From positions 180,347-244,346 of the forward strand of contig JACRLX010000024.1 in NCBI GenBank assembly GCA_016235165.1: DNA of 64,000 nucleotides. The letters are read 5' to 3'. Shown here one piece after another: positions 1 to 11,309 of this stretch (its first letter is position 1; the number at the start of each line of letters is the position of its first letter). This DNA is from Rhodocyclales bacterium (lineage in GTDB: Bacteria > Pseudomonadota > Gammaproteobacteria > Burkholderiales > Rhodocyclaceae). The notes below the pieces were generated by a model. The model had not been told where the DNA came from. It did not search any database and worked only from the letters and a program-made list of their open reading frames with translations. A program made the translations under genes and the position numbers.

Positions 1-43
1 TCCAGAAGATGAAACCTTCCATCGGTTTGGTCAGTGAATTCAT
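1..43 (-). CDS. Possible N-terminus of a protein leaving the left edge
   Basis: Reading leftwards from an ATG at position 43, 14 codons are open to the window edge and begin MNSLTKPMEGFIFW. It would be divergent from acs. No convincing ribosome binding site is visible and too little is present to recognise a family. It could be chance. Confidence 0.25.
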   Translation of the reverse strand, partial: MNSLTKPMEGFIFW

Positions 44-146
44 GGCATGTCGGCGCGGCAATTCGGGGGCGCAATCTTACCGCAGGCGGAGCTCGGACAG
101 GCGCGAGAGCTCACCTGCAAGCCTGCGTAAGTCCTATGTAAGACTC

Positions 147-175
147 TTTCGCTTTAATTCGCAAGCTCTTAAAAT
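147..175 (+). promoter_or_regulatory. Weak sigma70-like promoter candidate for acs
   Basis: TTTCGC and TAAAAT are separated by 17 bp, about 160 bp upstream of the acs start. The -10 box is good and the -35 box is poor, which would fit an activator-dependent promoter. Short half-sites AGTC and GACT flank it on the left (130-145). The rest of the region 44-335 shows no gene I can support. Confidence 0.25.
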
Positions 176-335
176 GCTTGGCTCCGGTGGTCAAACCGCG
201 TTGTACCCGGCGGATCGTTCACCGAGATTGCATCCGTCGGCAGCCCCCATGAGGTCCGGCATCCGTTGCAGCCAGACCCGAGGATCGAATTTTGTTCCGG
301 ACCCGTTCCGGTAATCTGTGAGAGGAGAGGTTTCA

Positions 336-2318
<1,983 letters not shown>

Positions 2319-2340
2319 TCTCTGTATCTCCAAAGGCATA

Positions 2341-2367
2341 AAGCCCGTCCCTGGACGGGCTTTTTTT
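2341..2367 (+). terminator. Rho-independent terminator after acs
   Basis: A GC-rich hairpin, AAGCCCGTCC / GGACGGGCTT with a short loop, runs directly into seven T residues. It begins 23 bp after the acs stop codon. Confidence 0.93.
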
Positions 2368-2425
2368 CGTCTGTACGATAGTAAAATAAAATGGTTGATC
2401 TGGCTCAAGTGCTCCTGATTCTGCA

Positions 2426-2459
2426 CTTGTCATGAAACGACAAGCGCATTAAGATGCGC
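2426..2459 (+). promoter_or_regulatory. Two adjacent small hairpins in the leader of the RTX protease
   Basis: CTTGTC/GACAAG (2426-2431 and 2439-2444) is followed at once by GCGCAT/ATGCGC (2444-2459). They end 24 bp before the ATG at 2484, which lacks a clear Shine-Dalgarno site. They could be mRNA structure or protein-binding sites. The role is unknown. Confidence 0.3.
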
Positions 2460-2483
2460 CGTGCTATCAACGCGCGATAGACC

Positions 2484-5174
2484 ATGGCCACCGCTACAGA
2501 CAACGCCGTACCGCTTACCGGCAATCCGCTGATCGATGGCCTGACCTGGGGTGCCGCTTGGCAGTTCGGTGCCGCGCCTCATGTATTGACATACTCCCTT
2601 AGTCTCAACGACAACCCGAACGGCGGAGCGTGGAATACGACACTGTCGAATGCGGTCAGGGCGGCGCTCGCCGCATGGTCCAACGTGGCCAACATTTCGT
2701 TTGTCGAGGTTGGTGGCGGCGAGGTGTATCTGCAAAGCACGGCGGATCTGGCATTCATGCTGACCGGGAATGAACTGCAGACGGGTATGCCAGGCCTGGT
2801 TGGTCTTGGCTTGCCTCCGAGCCCCTCGCTGGCGAATACCTTGCTGGCCGCCGGCGGCGCCGATAGGTCGTTCTATTCGCAGCCCGAGGGCGACATTGCC
2901 CTGGACAACTATTACTCAGGCTTTTCTTACACGAGTCCCGGCGGCGTTGGCTTGACGATCATGTTGCACGAGATCGGGCACGCACTCGGATTGAAGCATA
3001 CCGATTCCACCTATGACGGACGACCGAGCTTTGGCAGCCTGGGAATCGCGAATCTCGACTCAAACCTTTATACGGTGATGAGTTACACGGATCCCAGCGG
3101 GTCGCAAATCGGAACCAGTCTTGGCTCGGGGAATGCCGCGACACCGATGCCGCTCGACATTCTGGCAATCCAGCAGATTTATGGCGCCAATTCAGGCTAT
3201 CACACGGGAGACGACTCCTATCAGTTTATCGATAGTGGCGCGGTCCAAACGATTTGGGATGCTGGTGGCAATGATACGGTCAGCGCCAGCAACTTCGGAA
3301 ACTCGAATGCGACGATCGATCTTCGGGCAGGTCATTTTTCACAAGTCGGAGGCTCGTCTTCCAGGCTTGGCATTGCCTACGGCGTAGCTATTGAAAATGC
3401 AGTAGGCGGACTTGGGAACGACGTCCTGCTCGGCAATGAAGTTCCCAATCGTTTGGATGGTGGCGCGGGTATCGACACCATGGTTGGCGGTGCCGGCGAC
3501 GATACCTACGTCGCTGACTCGGCTCAGGATGTCGTGTCGGAGAGCGCGAACGATGGCATCGATACTGTTTTGGCGTCGGTTGAATTCGTATTGCCAAACC
3601 ACGTTGAGAATCTTTCCTTGACTGGAACCGGAACCATCAATGGCACGGGAAATGGAACTGCAAATTCCCTGTCAGGCAATCTCAAGGCCAATGTCCTTTC
3701 CGGCGGCGGAGGCGACGATATATTTGTCGGGGGTGGTGGCCGAGATACGCTTGTTGGCGGCACCGGCAGTGATACCTACAAAGTAGGAAATGATGCGACT
3801 GCGCCAAATACCTTGACAATTTCAGGTGATCCATCGGCGATTCTTGCAAACTGGCCGACTGGAACGTTCAACTTTAACTACGGTGCTTTCATCAGCCAGA
3901 ACGGGGCATATTCATCGAACGGTTTTAGCTTCCTTCTGGGGGATTCCGACGGGGATGGTTTGGCAAATACATTGAGCGTAGTTGCATCCTATCCAAGTAC
4001 GGATCTTTTTCAGCACAATGGCTTCAATTTGTCATTTAGTCACTATTCATTGGGAGAGGCTCTTCACGTTGGGCGATACACCGACTTTGTTTTTGGCTAT
4101 GCGCCAAATGGTGTGTCAGCAAGTTTTTCCGCGATTGGTTCTGGCGTTAGCTACCAGTATCTTTCCGAGGTGAACATTGAGGCAATTGATATTGAGTACG
4201 GAACGCAAACCCCGTTCTTGAATAGTCTTGCAATGAGTTTCCGATATCAGACTTCGGTTGATGCCCCGCTTACTTTAGTTCGGTTTGATTACAACTCCTC
4301 GTCACGCTGGGCATTGACGGATGAAGTCGCGGTCGTCGAACTCCCAGGCGAGGGGTACGATGTTGTCGAAAGCAAAGATTCATATGCGTTGCCCGACAAC
4401 GTCGAGGAGCTACGGCTGGGCGGCGCGGTGAATATAGTGGGCAAGGGAAACGATGCCGAGAACATGATTGTCGGCAACGCCGGTGACAACCTGATTCAAG
4501 GTTTGGGAGGCAACGACACACTTTCAGGAAGCTTCGGCAACGACACCATGATTGGCGGTGCCGGCAACGACAGCCTTAACGGCGGCTTTGGTCTCGATGT
4601 GGCTGTGTTCTCCGGAGTGGTAACCGGCTACACCGTGGCCAAAGCAGGCAAGGCCTATACCGTAACCGACATCAATTCGGCGAACGGTGACGACGGCATT
4701 GACACGCTGACGGGCATCGAGCGGATCCGGTTTGCCGATGGTGAAATGGGGGTGCTTGCCGAGCCGGGGATGCGCATTGGGCATGTCGAATACCCGGCGC
4801 AGTGGTTGGCCAACTACGTTGTCGCCGACTTCAATGCCGATGGCAGGATGGATATTTCGTGGATGACGAGAGCCGGCTTAACCGGGACATGGACGATCGA
4901 TGGTGCGAATGTCTGGGACGCCGATGCCATGAACTCACCGTTCACGGATTGGACAACGGTCGACAACAACGGTGACGGGAGGGCGGATGTGGCATTCCAA
5001 CACATGGCGGGCGGCGGTATGGTCCAGTGGAATTCCCTGAGCCTTGCGGCTCAGACCATTCCGGCCCTGCCTATTGCTCCAGAGATGCCAACTGCTCCAC
5101 CGACCATTCCACCTACTCCTCCTGTCAGCCCGCCTCTGGCTCCCCCTCCACCGGAACCGGGCTGGGGCATGTAG
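2484..5174 (+). CDS. Secreted RTX metalloprotease (serralysin-like, M10-type)
   Basis: The protein has 896 aa. The N-terminal catalytic domain has the zinc motif HEIGHALGLKH (His162, Glu163, His166, His172) and a Met-turn YTVMSY (Met199), as in serralysins and other metzincins. Glycine/aspartate RTX calcium-binding repeats follow (about 310-430 and 650-690), with DTYVAD-type units. The C-terminal part has DFNADGRMDI and DNNGDGRADVAFQ calcium-loop repeats, then a proline-rich tail ending GWGM. There is no signal peptide, as expected for type I secretion, although no secretion genes are in the window. Residues about 435-612 form an insertion that splits one RTX unit and is visibly lower in GC. 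The C-terminal domain is shared with the RTX protein at 8155-10971. The protease class is clear; the substrate is unknown. Confidence 0.88.
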   Translation: MATATDNAVPLTGNPLIDGLTWGAAWQFGAAPHVLTYSLSLNDNPNGGAWNTTLSNAVRAALAAWSNVANISFVEVGGGEVYLQSTADLAFMLTGNELQTGMPGLVGLGLPPSPSLANTLLAAGGADRSFYSQPEGDIALDNYYSGFSYTSPGGVGLTIMLHEIGHALGLKHTDSTYDGRPSFGSLGIANLDSNLYTVMSYTDPSGSQIGTSLGSGNAATPMPLDILAIQQIYGANSGYHTGDDSYQFIDSGAVQTIWDAGGNDTVSASNFGNSNATIDLRAGHFSQVGGSSSRLGIAYGVAIENAVGGLGNDVLLGNEVPNRLDGGAGIDTMVGGAGDDTYVADSAQDVVSESANDGIDTVLASVEFVLPNHVENLSLTGTGTINGTGNGTANSLSGNLKANVLSGGGGDDIFVGGGGRDTLVGGTGSDTYKVGNDATAPNTLTISGDPSAILANWPTGTFNFNYGAFISQNGAYSSNGFSFLLGDSDGDGLANTLSVVASYPSTDLFQHNGFNLSFSHYSLGEALHVGRYTDFVFGYAPNGVSASFSAIGSGVSYQYLSEVNIEAIDIEYGTQTPFLNSLAMSFRYQTSVDAPLTLVRFDYNSSSRWALTDEVAVVELPGEGYDVVESKDSYALPDNVEELRLGGAVNIVGKGNDAENMIVGNAGDNLIQGLGGNDTLSGSFGNDTMIGGAGNDSLNGGFGLDVAVFSGVVTGYTVAKAGKAYTVTDINSANGDDGIDTLTGIERIRFADGEMGVLAEPGMRIGHVEYPAQWLANYVVADFNADGRMDISWMTRAGLTGTWTIDGANVWDADAMNSPFTDWTTVDNNGDGRADVAFQHMAGGGMVQWNSLSLAAQTIPALPIAPEMPTAPPTIPPTPPVSPPLAPPPPEPGWGM

Positions 5175-5228
5175 CGTTCCACAAGCGGTAGCGGCACGGA
5201 TGCGGGTGTCGCTGCCGGATTCGCGTTT

Positions 5229-5319
5229 GCCGGGTTGTATACCCCGGCCCGCCCCTTGGGTACCATAGACCCGCGCACATCATGGTTTCGGAAGTGACCC
5301 CATGATCCGCCCATGGGGT
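5229..5319. terminator. Hairpins between convergent genes, possible terminators
   Basis: Two stems lie in the gap between the RTX protease and the convergent histidine kinase: GCCGGG/CCCGGC (5229-5248) and ACCCCATG/CATGGGGT (5297-5319, eight perfect pairs). Neither is followed by a clear T-run, so intrinsic termination is uncertain. Confidence 0.35.
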
Positions 5320-5340
5320 GAAGATGCCAGGCAGGACACC

Positions 5341-7269
5341 TTAATCGAGATGAGGAATTTGGCCGGGTCCGGAAAGTGGGAGTGTCAGGATTAGCTTCGT
5401 GCCCTGACCCGGTTTTGAGTCAAGCTCAAGTTTCCCGCCGATTCGGTTGGCGCGACGGAAAAGCGATTCGATGCCTTTGTGTAGATGATTTTCACGTTCT
5501 GCGTCAACATTGAATCCTTTGCCATCGTCGATGATCGATAGCACGAGTGTCAGTCCGTCCTCGCTCACCTTCAAGGCGATTTCCTTGGCGCGGGCATGCT
5601 TGAGACTGTTGGTCAGCGCTTCCTGCACCATGCGCAGAATATCGAGGCGCTGGCCGGGGCTAAGCCACTCCATCGGCGGCAGCGCCGTGATGTCCCAGTT
5701 CAAGGTCAATCCGGCCGCCTTGAGTTGGGGTTCGAGACGAAAGCGGAGGTCGGCGAGCAGGTCGGGCAGCCCGTCGTTTTCCGGCTCCAGCGCGTCGATG
5801 ATCAGCCTCATGTCATCGAGGCACTGGCGTAGTACCTTCGCTACCTCCGCCTGCTGCATTTCGCCCTTTTCCACGATGGCCAGCGAGGTGAGCAGTGTTC
5901 CACCCAAGCCATCGTGCATGTCGGCCATCAGGCGCTGCCGTTCGAGCAGCAGGGTTTGCCGCCGCTCGTTGTCGCGCAAGCGAAGATAGCTCTCTTCTAG
6001 TTCGGCCTGGCGCTGCACCAATCTTGTGGCGAGCGAGGCGCTCATCCGTTCCTGGTCCTCCAGCGCCGCCAGGTAGCGTCGCTGAACGGCAAACTCGAAG
6101 GCGCCGAAAATAAACACGCAGCTATAGGCAAAGAGAAACAAATGCTCGGGCGTGACGCGCCTCTCGAGGAGCAGGATGTCGTGAAAGCCGAAGCCGATGC
6201 AAAGCCAGAGCGCAAGGCACAGCAACTTGATCTCGATCCGGCCGCCGCGCAGTGCAAGCCAGCTCAGCATGCTGGTGACGAGTATCGCCACGCTGCCGCT
6301 AACCCAGTGCATCAACGAGCTGCCGCCCGATTGCCAGGGCCAAACCGGTAGCGTCAGTACGGTCGCGGCAACGACGAAACTCATCAAGGCGCGTTCGACG
6401 CGCGGAAAGCGGCGTTCGTCGAAGCGGAAGGCAAACAGGTAAGCGAGGGCAATGATCCACCATACCGCGCAGTCGGTCAGCCACAGATGCCAGGCCATCA
6501 CGATATCGCTGTCGGGAAGATTGACGAACAGCCTCAGGTTCCAGATCCACCAGGCCAGCGACATCAGCGCAAGCAGCAGATGCTGGTCTTCCGAGCGGCG
6601 CTTCCACCAGAAGTACAGGGACAGCATGCCCATCAGCAGCACCACCAGCGAACTCGCCTGCAATAGCGTCGATTGCCAGAAGACACGGCTGGAAACCAGT
6701 GGGCTGATCGCCGCCTCCGGGCCGATGCGGATGCGCGACAGCGCGTAGCCGACTTCGGGATGGAAGGGCGTTGCGAGCACAACTTTCATCGGCCCGCGGG
6801 ACGGTGGAAGGCTGACTACGATCGGCCGGTTCCATTGCTTGCGCCAGTCGTTCACGTTGTTGGCCACGGGCTCGCCGTTCACCCAGAGCTGATATTCGCC
6901 CACCATCAGGCGCGGCACGTAGAACATCAGCGCCTCGCCGGGCGCCAGATCGGCCGGCGCTGAATAGTGCACGCGGAACCAGGCTCGCAGCGGCTTACCT
7001 CTTGGCAAATCGATCAATGCCTTGCGTGTCTTCATGTCGGGCAGCGCAATGGTTTCCCAGCGGGCCTCGCGGTCCGGCGGTGGGCGAAGCACAATGTCGT
7101 GTAGCGAAAGGCCGTCAGGCAAGGTCTCGATCCAGCGTTCGGCCGAGTCGTACTGCCTGATGCGTGTCGAATCCGTCGGATCGACCAACAAGCTGGCCAG
7201 TGTGGCCACGGCCGGCAGCACCAGCGCCAAAGCAACCAGCCGGACAAGCCGGCGCCAGCGCTCAGTCAT
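5341..7269 (-). CDS. Membrane sensor histidine kinase, NarL-partner (HisKA_3) type
   Basis: The protein has 642 aa. It has an N-terminal membrane segment (about 8-27), an extracytoplasmic beta-rich domain (about 30-190), and roughly seven membrane helices (about 200-395), an arrangement like 7TMR-DISM sensors. A coiled coil (400-445) is followed by the HisKA_3 dimerisation motif MADMHDGLGG with His452 as the likely phosphoacceptor. An ATPase domain carries ALTNSLKHA (N box, Asn554) and DDGKGF (G box). Its start overlaps the end of the response regulator gene by 8 bp, so the two are translationally coupled. The pair sits between two RTX genes and may control them, but nothing in the sequence proves this. 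Confidence 0.9.
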   Translation of the reverse strand: MTERWRRLVRLVALALVLPAVATLASLLVDPTDSTRIRQYDSAERWIETLPDGLSLHDIVLRPPPDREARWETIALPDMKTRKALIDLPRGKPLRAWFRVHYSAPADLAPGEALMFYVPRLMVGEYQLWVNGEPVANNVNDWRKQWNRPIVVSLPPSRGPMKVVLATPFHPEVGYALSRIRIGPEAAISPLVSSRVFWQSTLLQASSLVVLLMGMLSLYFWWKRRSEDQHLLLALMSLAWWIWNLRLFVNLPDSDIVMAWHLWLTDCAVWWIIALAYLFAFRFDERRFPRVERALMSFVVAATVLTLPVWPWQSGGSSLMHWVSGSVAILVTSMLSWLALRGGRIEIKLLCLALWLCIGFGFHDILLLERRVTPEHLFLFAYSCVFIFGAFEFAVQRRYLAALEDQERMSASLATRLVQRQAELEESYLRLRDNERRQTLLLERQRLMADMHDGLGGTLLTSLAIVEKGEMQQAEVAKVLRQCLDDMRLIIDALEPENDGLPDLLADLRFRLEPQLKAAGLTLNWDITALPPMEWLSPGQRLDILRMVQEALTNSLKHARAKEIALKVSEDGLTLVLSIIDDGKGFNVDAERENHLHKGIESLFRRANRIGGKLELDSKPGQGTKLILTLPLSGPGQIPHLD

Positions 7270-7903
7270 GCACCAGGCCCTGCAATCGCGCCTCGTAAAT
7301 GGCTTCGGATTTCGAGTTGACTTGCAGTTTGCGATAGCAGCGCTTCACGTAGGTCAGCACGGTCTGCCGCGATATCCCCATCAGTCCGGCGATCTCTTCG
7401 TAACTGAAGCCCTTGGCAGCAAGCTGCAGCATTTCGAGCTCGCGTTCGGAAAGACCGACCGGCTGGTTGACCGCTACCTCGGAACGAGGCGCGAACAGCT
7501 TCATCACCCGGCGCGCGATCTTGGGACTGATTGGGCTGCCGCCCTGACGCAGGGTAGCCACCTGTTCGGCAATGTGTTCGGTCGGCGTGTCCTTCAGCAG
7601 GTAGCCGGTGGCGCCGGCACCGATGGCGTCGACGATGTTGCGATCGTCGGCAAAAATGGTGACGACCATTACGTCGCATTCAGGATACCGCGCGGCGATT
7701 TCGCGAATCAGAACCCTGCCGTTCTCGTCGGGCAGTCCCAAGTCCAGCAGTACGACGTCCGGCTGCACCTCGCACAATAGCTTGCGTGCCTGTGCCGCAT
7801 CGTGCGCCTTGCCAAGGATTTCCATATCGGATTCGATCGAAACTGCTCGGGCAAGCGTGGCAGCGAACTCGACGTCGTCCTCGACGATGATCACCTTGGT
7901 CAT
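7262..7903 (-). CDS. LuxR/NarL-family response regulator
   Basis: The protein has 213 aa. The receiver domain (1-120) has the acidic pocket Asp9/Asp10, phosphoacceptor Asp54 in VLLDLGLPDE, and the conserved Lys in LLKDTP. The C-terminal LuxR-type helix-turn-helix (about 148-205) contains LSERELEMLQLAAKGFSYEE and the recognition helix ISRQTVLTYVKRCYRKL. It is the first gene of a two-gene operon with the overlapping histidine kinase and should bind DNA when phosphorylated. It is divergent from the RTX gene at 8155, whose upstream region contains a 15-bp palindrome. That makes the RTX gene a natural candidate target (inference). Confidence 0.93.
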   Translation of the reverse strand: MTKVIIVEDDVEFAATLARAVSIESDMEILGKAHDAAQARKLLCEVQPDVVLLDLGLPDENGRVLIREIAARYPECDVMVVTIFADDRNIVDAIGAGATGYLLKDTPTEHIAEQVATLRQGGSPISPKIARRVMKLFAPRSEVAVNQPVGLSERELEMLQLAAKGFSYEEIAGLMGISRQTVLTYVKRCYRKLQVNSKSEAIYEARLQGLVHD

Positions 7904-7928
7904 TGGCGGATCTCATGATTAGTGCGAT

Positions 7929-7957
7929 TTGTCACAGTTTAGGGCAAGTCGTGTATC
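7929..7957 (+). promoter_or_regulatory. Promoter candidate for the DUF4347/RTX gene
   Basis: TTGTCA and TGTATC are spaced by 17 bp in the divergent gap, giving a leader of about 190 nt before the ATG at 8155. The -35 box is good and the -10 box is weak. Confidence 0.3.
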
Positions 7958-8046
7958 GCTCGCCCGCGGCGGCAAGCCGCCACCAGTCGGCAACTTGCGG
8001 ATTTTCTGCACTTTTTGTGTTGTGTGTCCCGCAAATAGGGGACAGA

Positions 8047-8061
8047 CCGGATGTCATCCGG
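8047..8061. promoter_or_regulatory. 15-bp palindrome, possible operator
   Basis: CCGGATG-T-CATCCGG is a perfect inverted repeat with a one-base centre, located between the candidate promoter and the RTX start. Its size suits a dimeric regulator. A second hairpin, TGTCCC/GGGACA, lies just upstream (8025-8044). Confidence 0.35.
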
Positions 8062-8154
8062 ATGAAAAAATCATGTGCGATGGCATGGAGCGCGGGGATT
8101 GCGTCCGACCTCCTTGAGCCCGACTTCGAATCGCGATTCCCAACAGGACATCCC

Positions 8155-10971
8155 ATGGCCAACACCCTCGTCTTCATCGATTGCCGTGTCAATGATTATC
8201 AGGCGCTGATTGATACCCTGTCGGGCGACGCCAAATGGTTCCTGCTCGGCGACAGCGAGTCCGGCATTGAGCAGATCAGGGTCGCGGTGGCTGGGCGTAG
8301 TGATCTCGCGGCAATTCACATCGTCTCGCACGGCAGCGAGGGAACGCTCTATCTCGGCAACGACATTCTGGACAGCTCGACAGTCGGCGCCCACGCCACG
8401 GCGCTGGCGGAGATCGGCGGTGCGCTGTCCAATACCGGCGACATACTGCTGTATGGCTGCGATGTCGCTCAGGGCGAAGCTGGGCAGTCGTTCATCGCGG
8501 CACTTAGCCTGGCCACCGGCGCAGACGTGGCAGCCTCCAGCGGCCTCACCGGCAGTGCGAACGTGGGCGGTGACTGGTTGCTCGAACAGTCCACCGGGCC
8601 CATCGAGGTCGATTCGCTGAGCTGGACAGACTTCGCGGGTACCTTGTCCGCCAACACGGCGCCAAGCTACAGCGGCACCCTGGGGGGTACGATTACGTTT
8701 GTCGAAGGTGGCAGCCCGGTGCTGATGGACAGCAACGTGCAGGTGTTTGACGCTGAGCTGTCGGCGCTTAACGGCGGGCTGGGCAACTACGACAGGGCCT
8801 GGCTTTACCTGTCGGCATTCGGTGGCGCTACCGGCGGCACGACGGCCCACGACCAGTACTCCGGCGCCAATATCGTGGCAGGACAATACTTCGGCAACGT
8901 CATCGTCTCCGGCACCACGGTAGGCGCCTATAACTGGGGTGACGGCATCCTGACCGTCCTGTTCAATGCCAACGCGACGCAAAGCCTGGTCAACCAGACC
9001 ATGCAGTCGATTTCCTACGTCAACACCAACCAGAATCCCGCCAGCTCCACGACCGTCTATTGGACCTTCTTCGACGGGAATACGGGAGCACAAGGCACCG
9101 GCGACGATATGAGCGGCGGCGGCAGCGTCACGGTCAACATCACGGCGGTGAACGACTCCCCGGCGCTGGAATACAACCACGGGCTGACGCTGAACGAAGG
9201 CGCCACGGGGACCATCGGGTTCACCCAGATCAACGAAGGCGACCCGGACGACAGCGGCAGCGGACTGACCTACACCATCACCAGTGCGCCGACCCATGGC
9301 CGACAGCGGCAGCGGACTGACCTACACCATCACCAGTGCGCCGACCCATGGCGTGCTGTGGAAGGACGCCAACAACAATACTGTGCAAGACAGCGGCGAA
9401 GCGCTCACGGTGGGTGGCAGCTTCGACGGCAGCTTCAGCGGGGCGCGCTACACCCACGACGGCAGCGAGACGACGAGCGACAGCTTCGGCTTCAGCCTCG
9501 CCGACGGCGGCGAGAACGGCTCGGTACCTTACACCGGCAGCTTCGCCATCAGCATCAACGGCATCAACGACGCCCCCACCTTCAACGGCACGGTGGGGGG
9601 CACGGTGGGGTACACCGAAGGCGGGACACCGGTGGTGCTGGACAGTGACGCCCAGGTGGTCGATGCGGAACTGGCGGCCCTGAATGGGGGGCTGGGCAAC
9701 TACGCCGGAGCGGTGTTGAACCTGATGCCCTGGGATGGCCCCTACGGCGATACCTGGGGGCGCTTCTCGGGCGCCAACATCGTCGCCGGGCAGGCCGGCG
9801 GGGATGTCATCGTCTCGGGCACCACGGTGGGCAGCTACACCTGGTCGACCTCCTTGCTGGGGATCACCTTCAACGCCAACGCCACGCAGGCGCTGGTCAA
9901 TCAGACGGCGCAATCGATTGCCTACAGCAATGTGAGCGACTGGCAATCCGGCTACGGGATCGATATTGGCTGGACGACGGCAACACGGGAGCCCAGGGCA
10001 GCGGCGGCGCGAAATGGGTGGCAGCTAACCCCGTCCACGTGAACATCACCGGCACCAACGACGCGCCGGTAGGCCATGCAACGGTTAGCGGGTCGTCGAT
10101 CCAGGGCCAGACCTTGACCGCCTCCCATTCGTTGATCGACCCAGATGGCTTGGGCGCAGTGACTTATATCTGGCAGTCCAGCAATGACGGAAATTCCTGG
10201 AACACGATCGGTTCCGGAGCAAGCCTACTTCTCGATTCTGGGCTCATCGGCAAGATGGTCAAGGCCGTAGCAAGTTATACGGACGTCCACGGTACCCTCG
10301 AAATCGTGGCATCGGCTGCTACATCTCCAGTCAGCATGTATCACGGTGGAAGTAATGCCGCGGACATTCTTTCGGGGTCGTCGGCGCCAGATGTGATTGA
10401 TGGCGGTTTCGGAAACGACACGCTTTCCGGCGGGCAGAGCAACGATGTCCTTAACGGCGGCTTCGGTCTCGACCTTGCAGTGTTCTCCGGCACAAGATCT
10501 GGCTACTCGATTGTCAAGTCCGGGAACTCCTACATCGTCACCGACATCAATTCGTCAAACGGTGACGACGGCACCGATACCTTGATCGGCGTCGAACGAG
10601 TCCAGTTTTCCGACGCGGAAATCGGCGTGGCCACGGTCGCCGGAATGCGCATCGGTCATGTGGAATACCCGGCCAACTGGCTGGACTACTACACCGTTTC
10701 CGACTTCAACAGCGACGGCAAGATGGACATCTGGTGGAAGACCAAGGGCGGTCAGACGGGGGTGTGGACGACGGAGGCCGCGAGTTCATGGAATCCGGAT
10801 TCGATGCATTCTCCGTTTGCGGACTGGACAACCGCAGACGGCAATGGCGATGGCCGTGCCGACGCGGCGTTCCAGCATCTGGCGGGCGGCGGTAGCCGGC
10901 AATGGGTCAATGCCGAGCAGGGCATTTCCCTGGCGGCAATCGGCACCGACCACGGCTGGGGGATGTTCTGA
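8155..10971 (+). pseudogene. DUF4347/VCBS-type RTX surface protein, frameshifted
   Basis: The coding sequence is in three pieces. The first (8155-about 9300) has a DUF4347 domain starting MANTLVFIDCRVND, with IVSHGSEGTLYLG and ILLYGCDVAQGE, then an Ig-like repeat of about 140 aa (NTAPSYSGTLGGT to VNITAVNDSP) and the start of a cadherin-like repeat. The second (about 9301-9975, shifted by one) completes the cadherin-like repeat and holds a second Ig-like repeat (NDAPTFNGTVGGT onwards). The third (from about 9976) returns to the first frame. It contains VNITGTNDAP, a PKD/Ig-like segment, RTX repeats and the GWGMF C-terminus. A perfect 52-bp tandem duplication causes the first shift; an apparent 7-bp loss causes the second. 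Translated as is, the product stops at 9648. Undamaged it would be a large type I-secreted adhesin-like protein. Assembly error or phase variation are alternatives to decay. Confidence 0.8.
9249..9352 (+). repeat. Perfect 52-bp tandem duplication
   Basis: Bases 9249-9300 and 9301-9352 are identical. Fifty-two is not a multiple of three, so the second copy shifts the frame by +1. Removing one copy joins APTHG to VLWKDANNN in a continuous cadherin-like repeat. Confidence 0.97.
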
Positions 10972-11108
10972 GCTTGGCTGCCGGGTAGGCAAATCAGCTA
11001 TCGAGATCCGGCCGAACGGAGAGGGAGGATGTCTCCGGCGTCTATGTACTGGACGTCCATGCTTCGGTACCATGGGGGTCCAGTCCGGATTCTCCGAGAA
11101 CCCCGCCC

Positions 11109-11309
11109 ATGATCCGCACCCGCCTGACCTCCCAGCGCCTGGCCTTTGTTTTCCTGCTTGGCTGCATTTTCTTCAACTACCCGCTGCTGTCGATCTTCAA
11201 CAAGAACGGCAGTTTCCTTGGCATGCCGCCGCTGTTTGCCTGGCTGATGGGCTCCTGGATCGTGCTGATCGCGCTGATGGCCTTCGTGATCGAGCGGAAG
11301 CGCGACTGA
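11109..11309 (+). CDS. Small two-helix membrane protein upstream of the symporter-kinase
   Basis: The protein has 66 aa with two hydrophobic segments (about 10-30 and 43-60) and a basic C-terminus ERKRD. Its TGA overlaps the ATG of the symporter-kinase by one base (TGATG), which implies translational coupling. The arrangement resembles CbrX upstream of CbrA in Pseudomonas, and the small partners (DUF485, DUF4212) of other sodium-solute symporters. I do not see enough to assign a family. It may help fold or regulate the transporter domain. No strong Shine-Dalgarno site is visible. Confidence 0.72.
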   Translation: MIRTRLTSQRLAFVFLLGCIFFNYPLLSIFNKNGSFLGMPPLFAWLMGSWIVLIALMAFVIERKRD

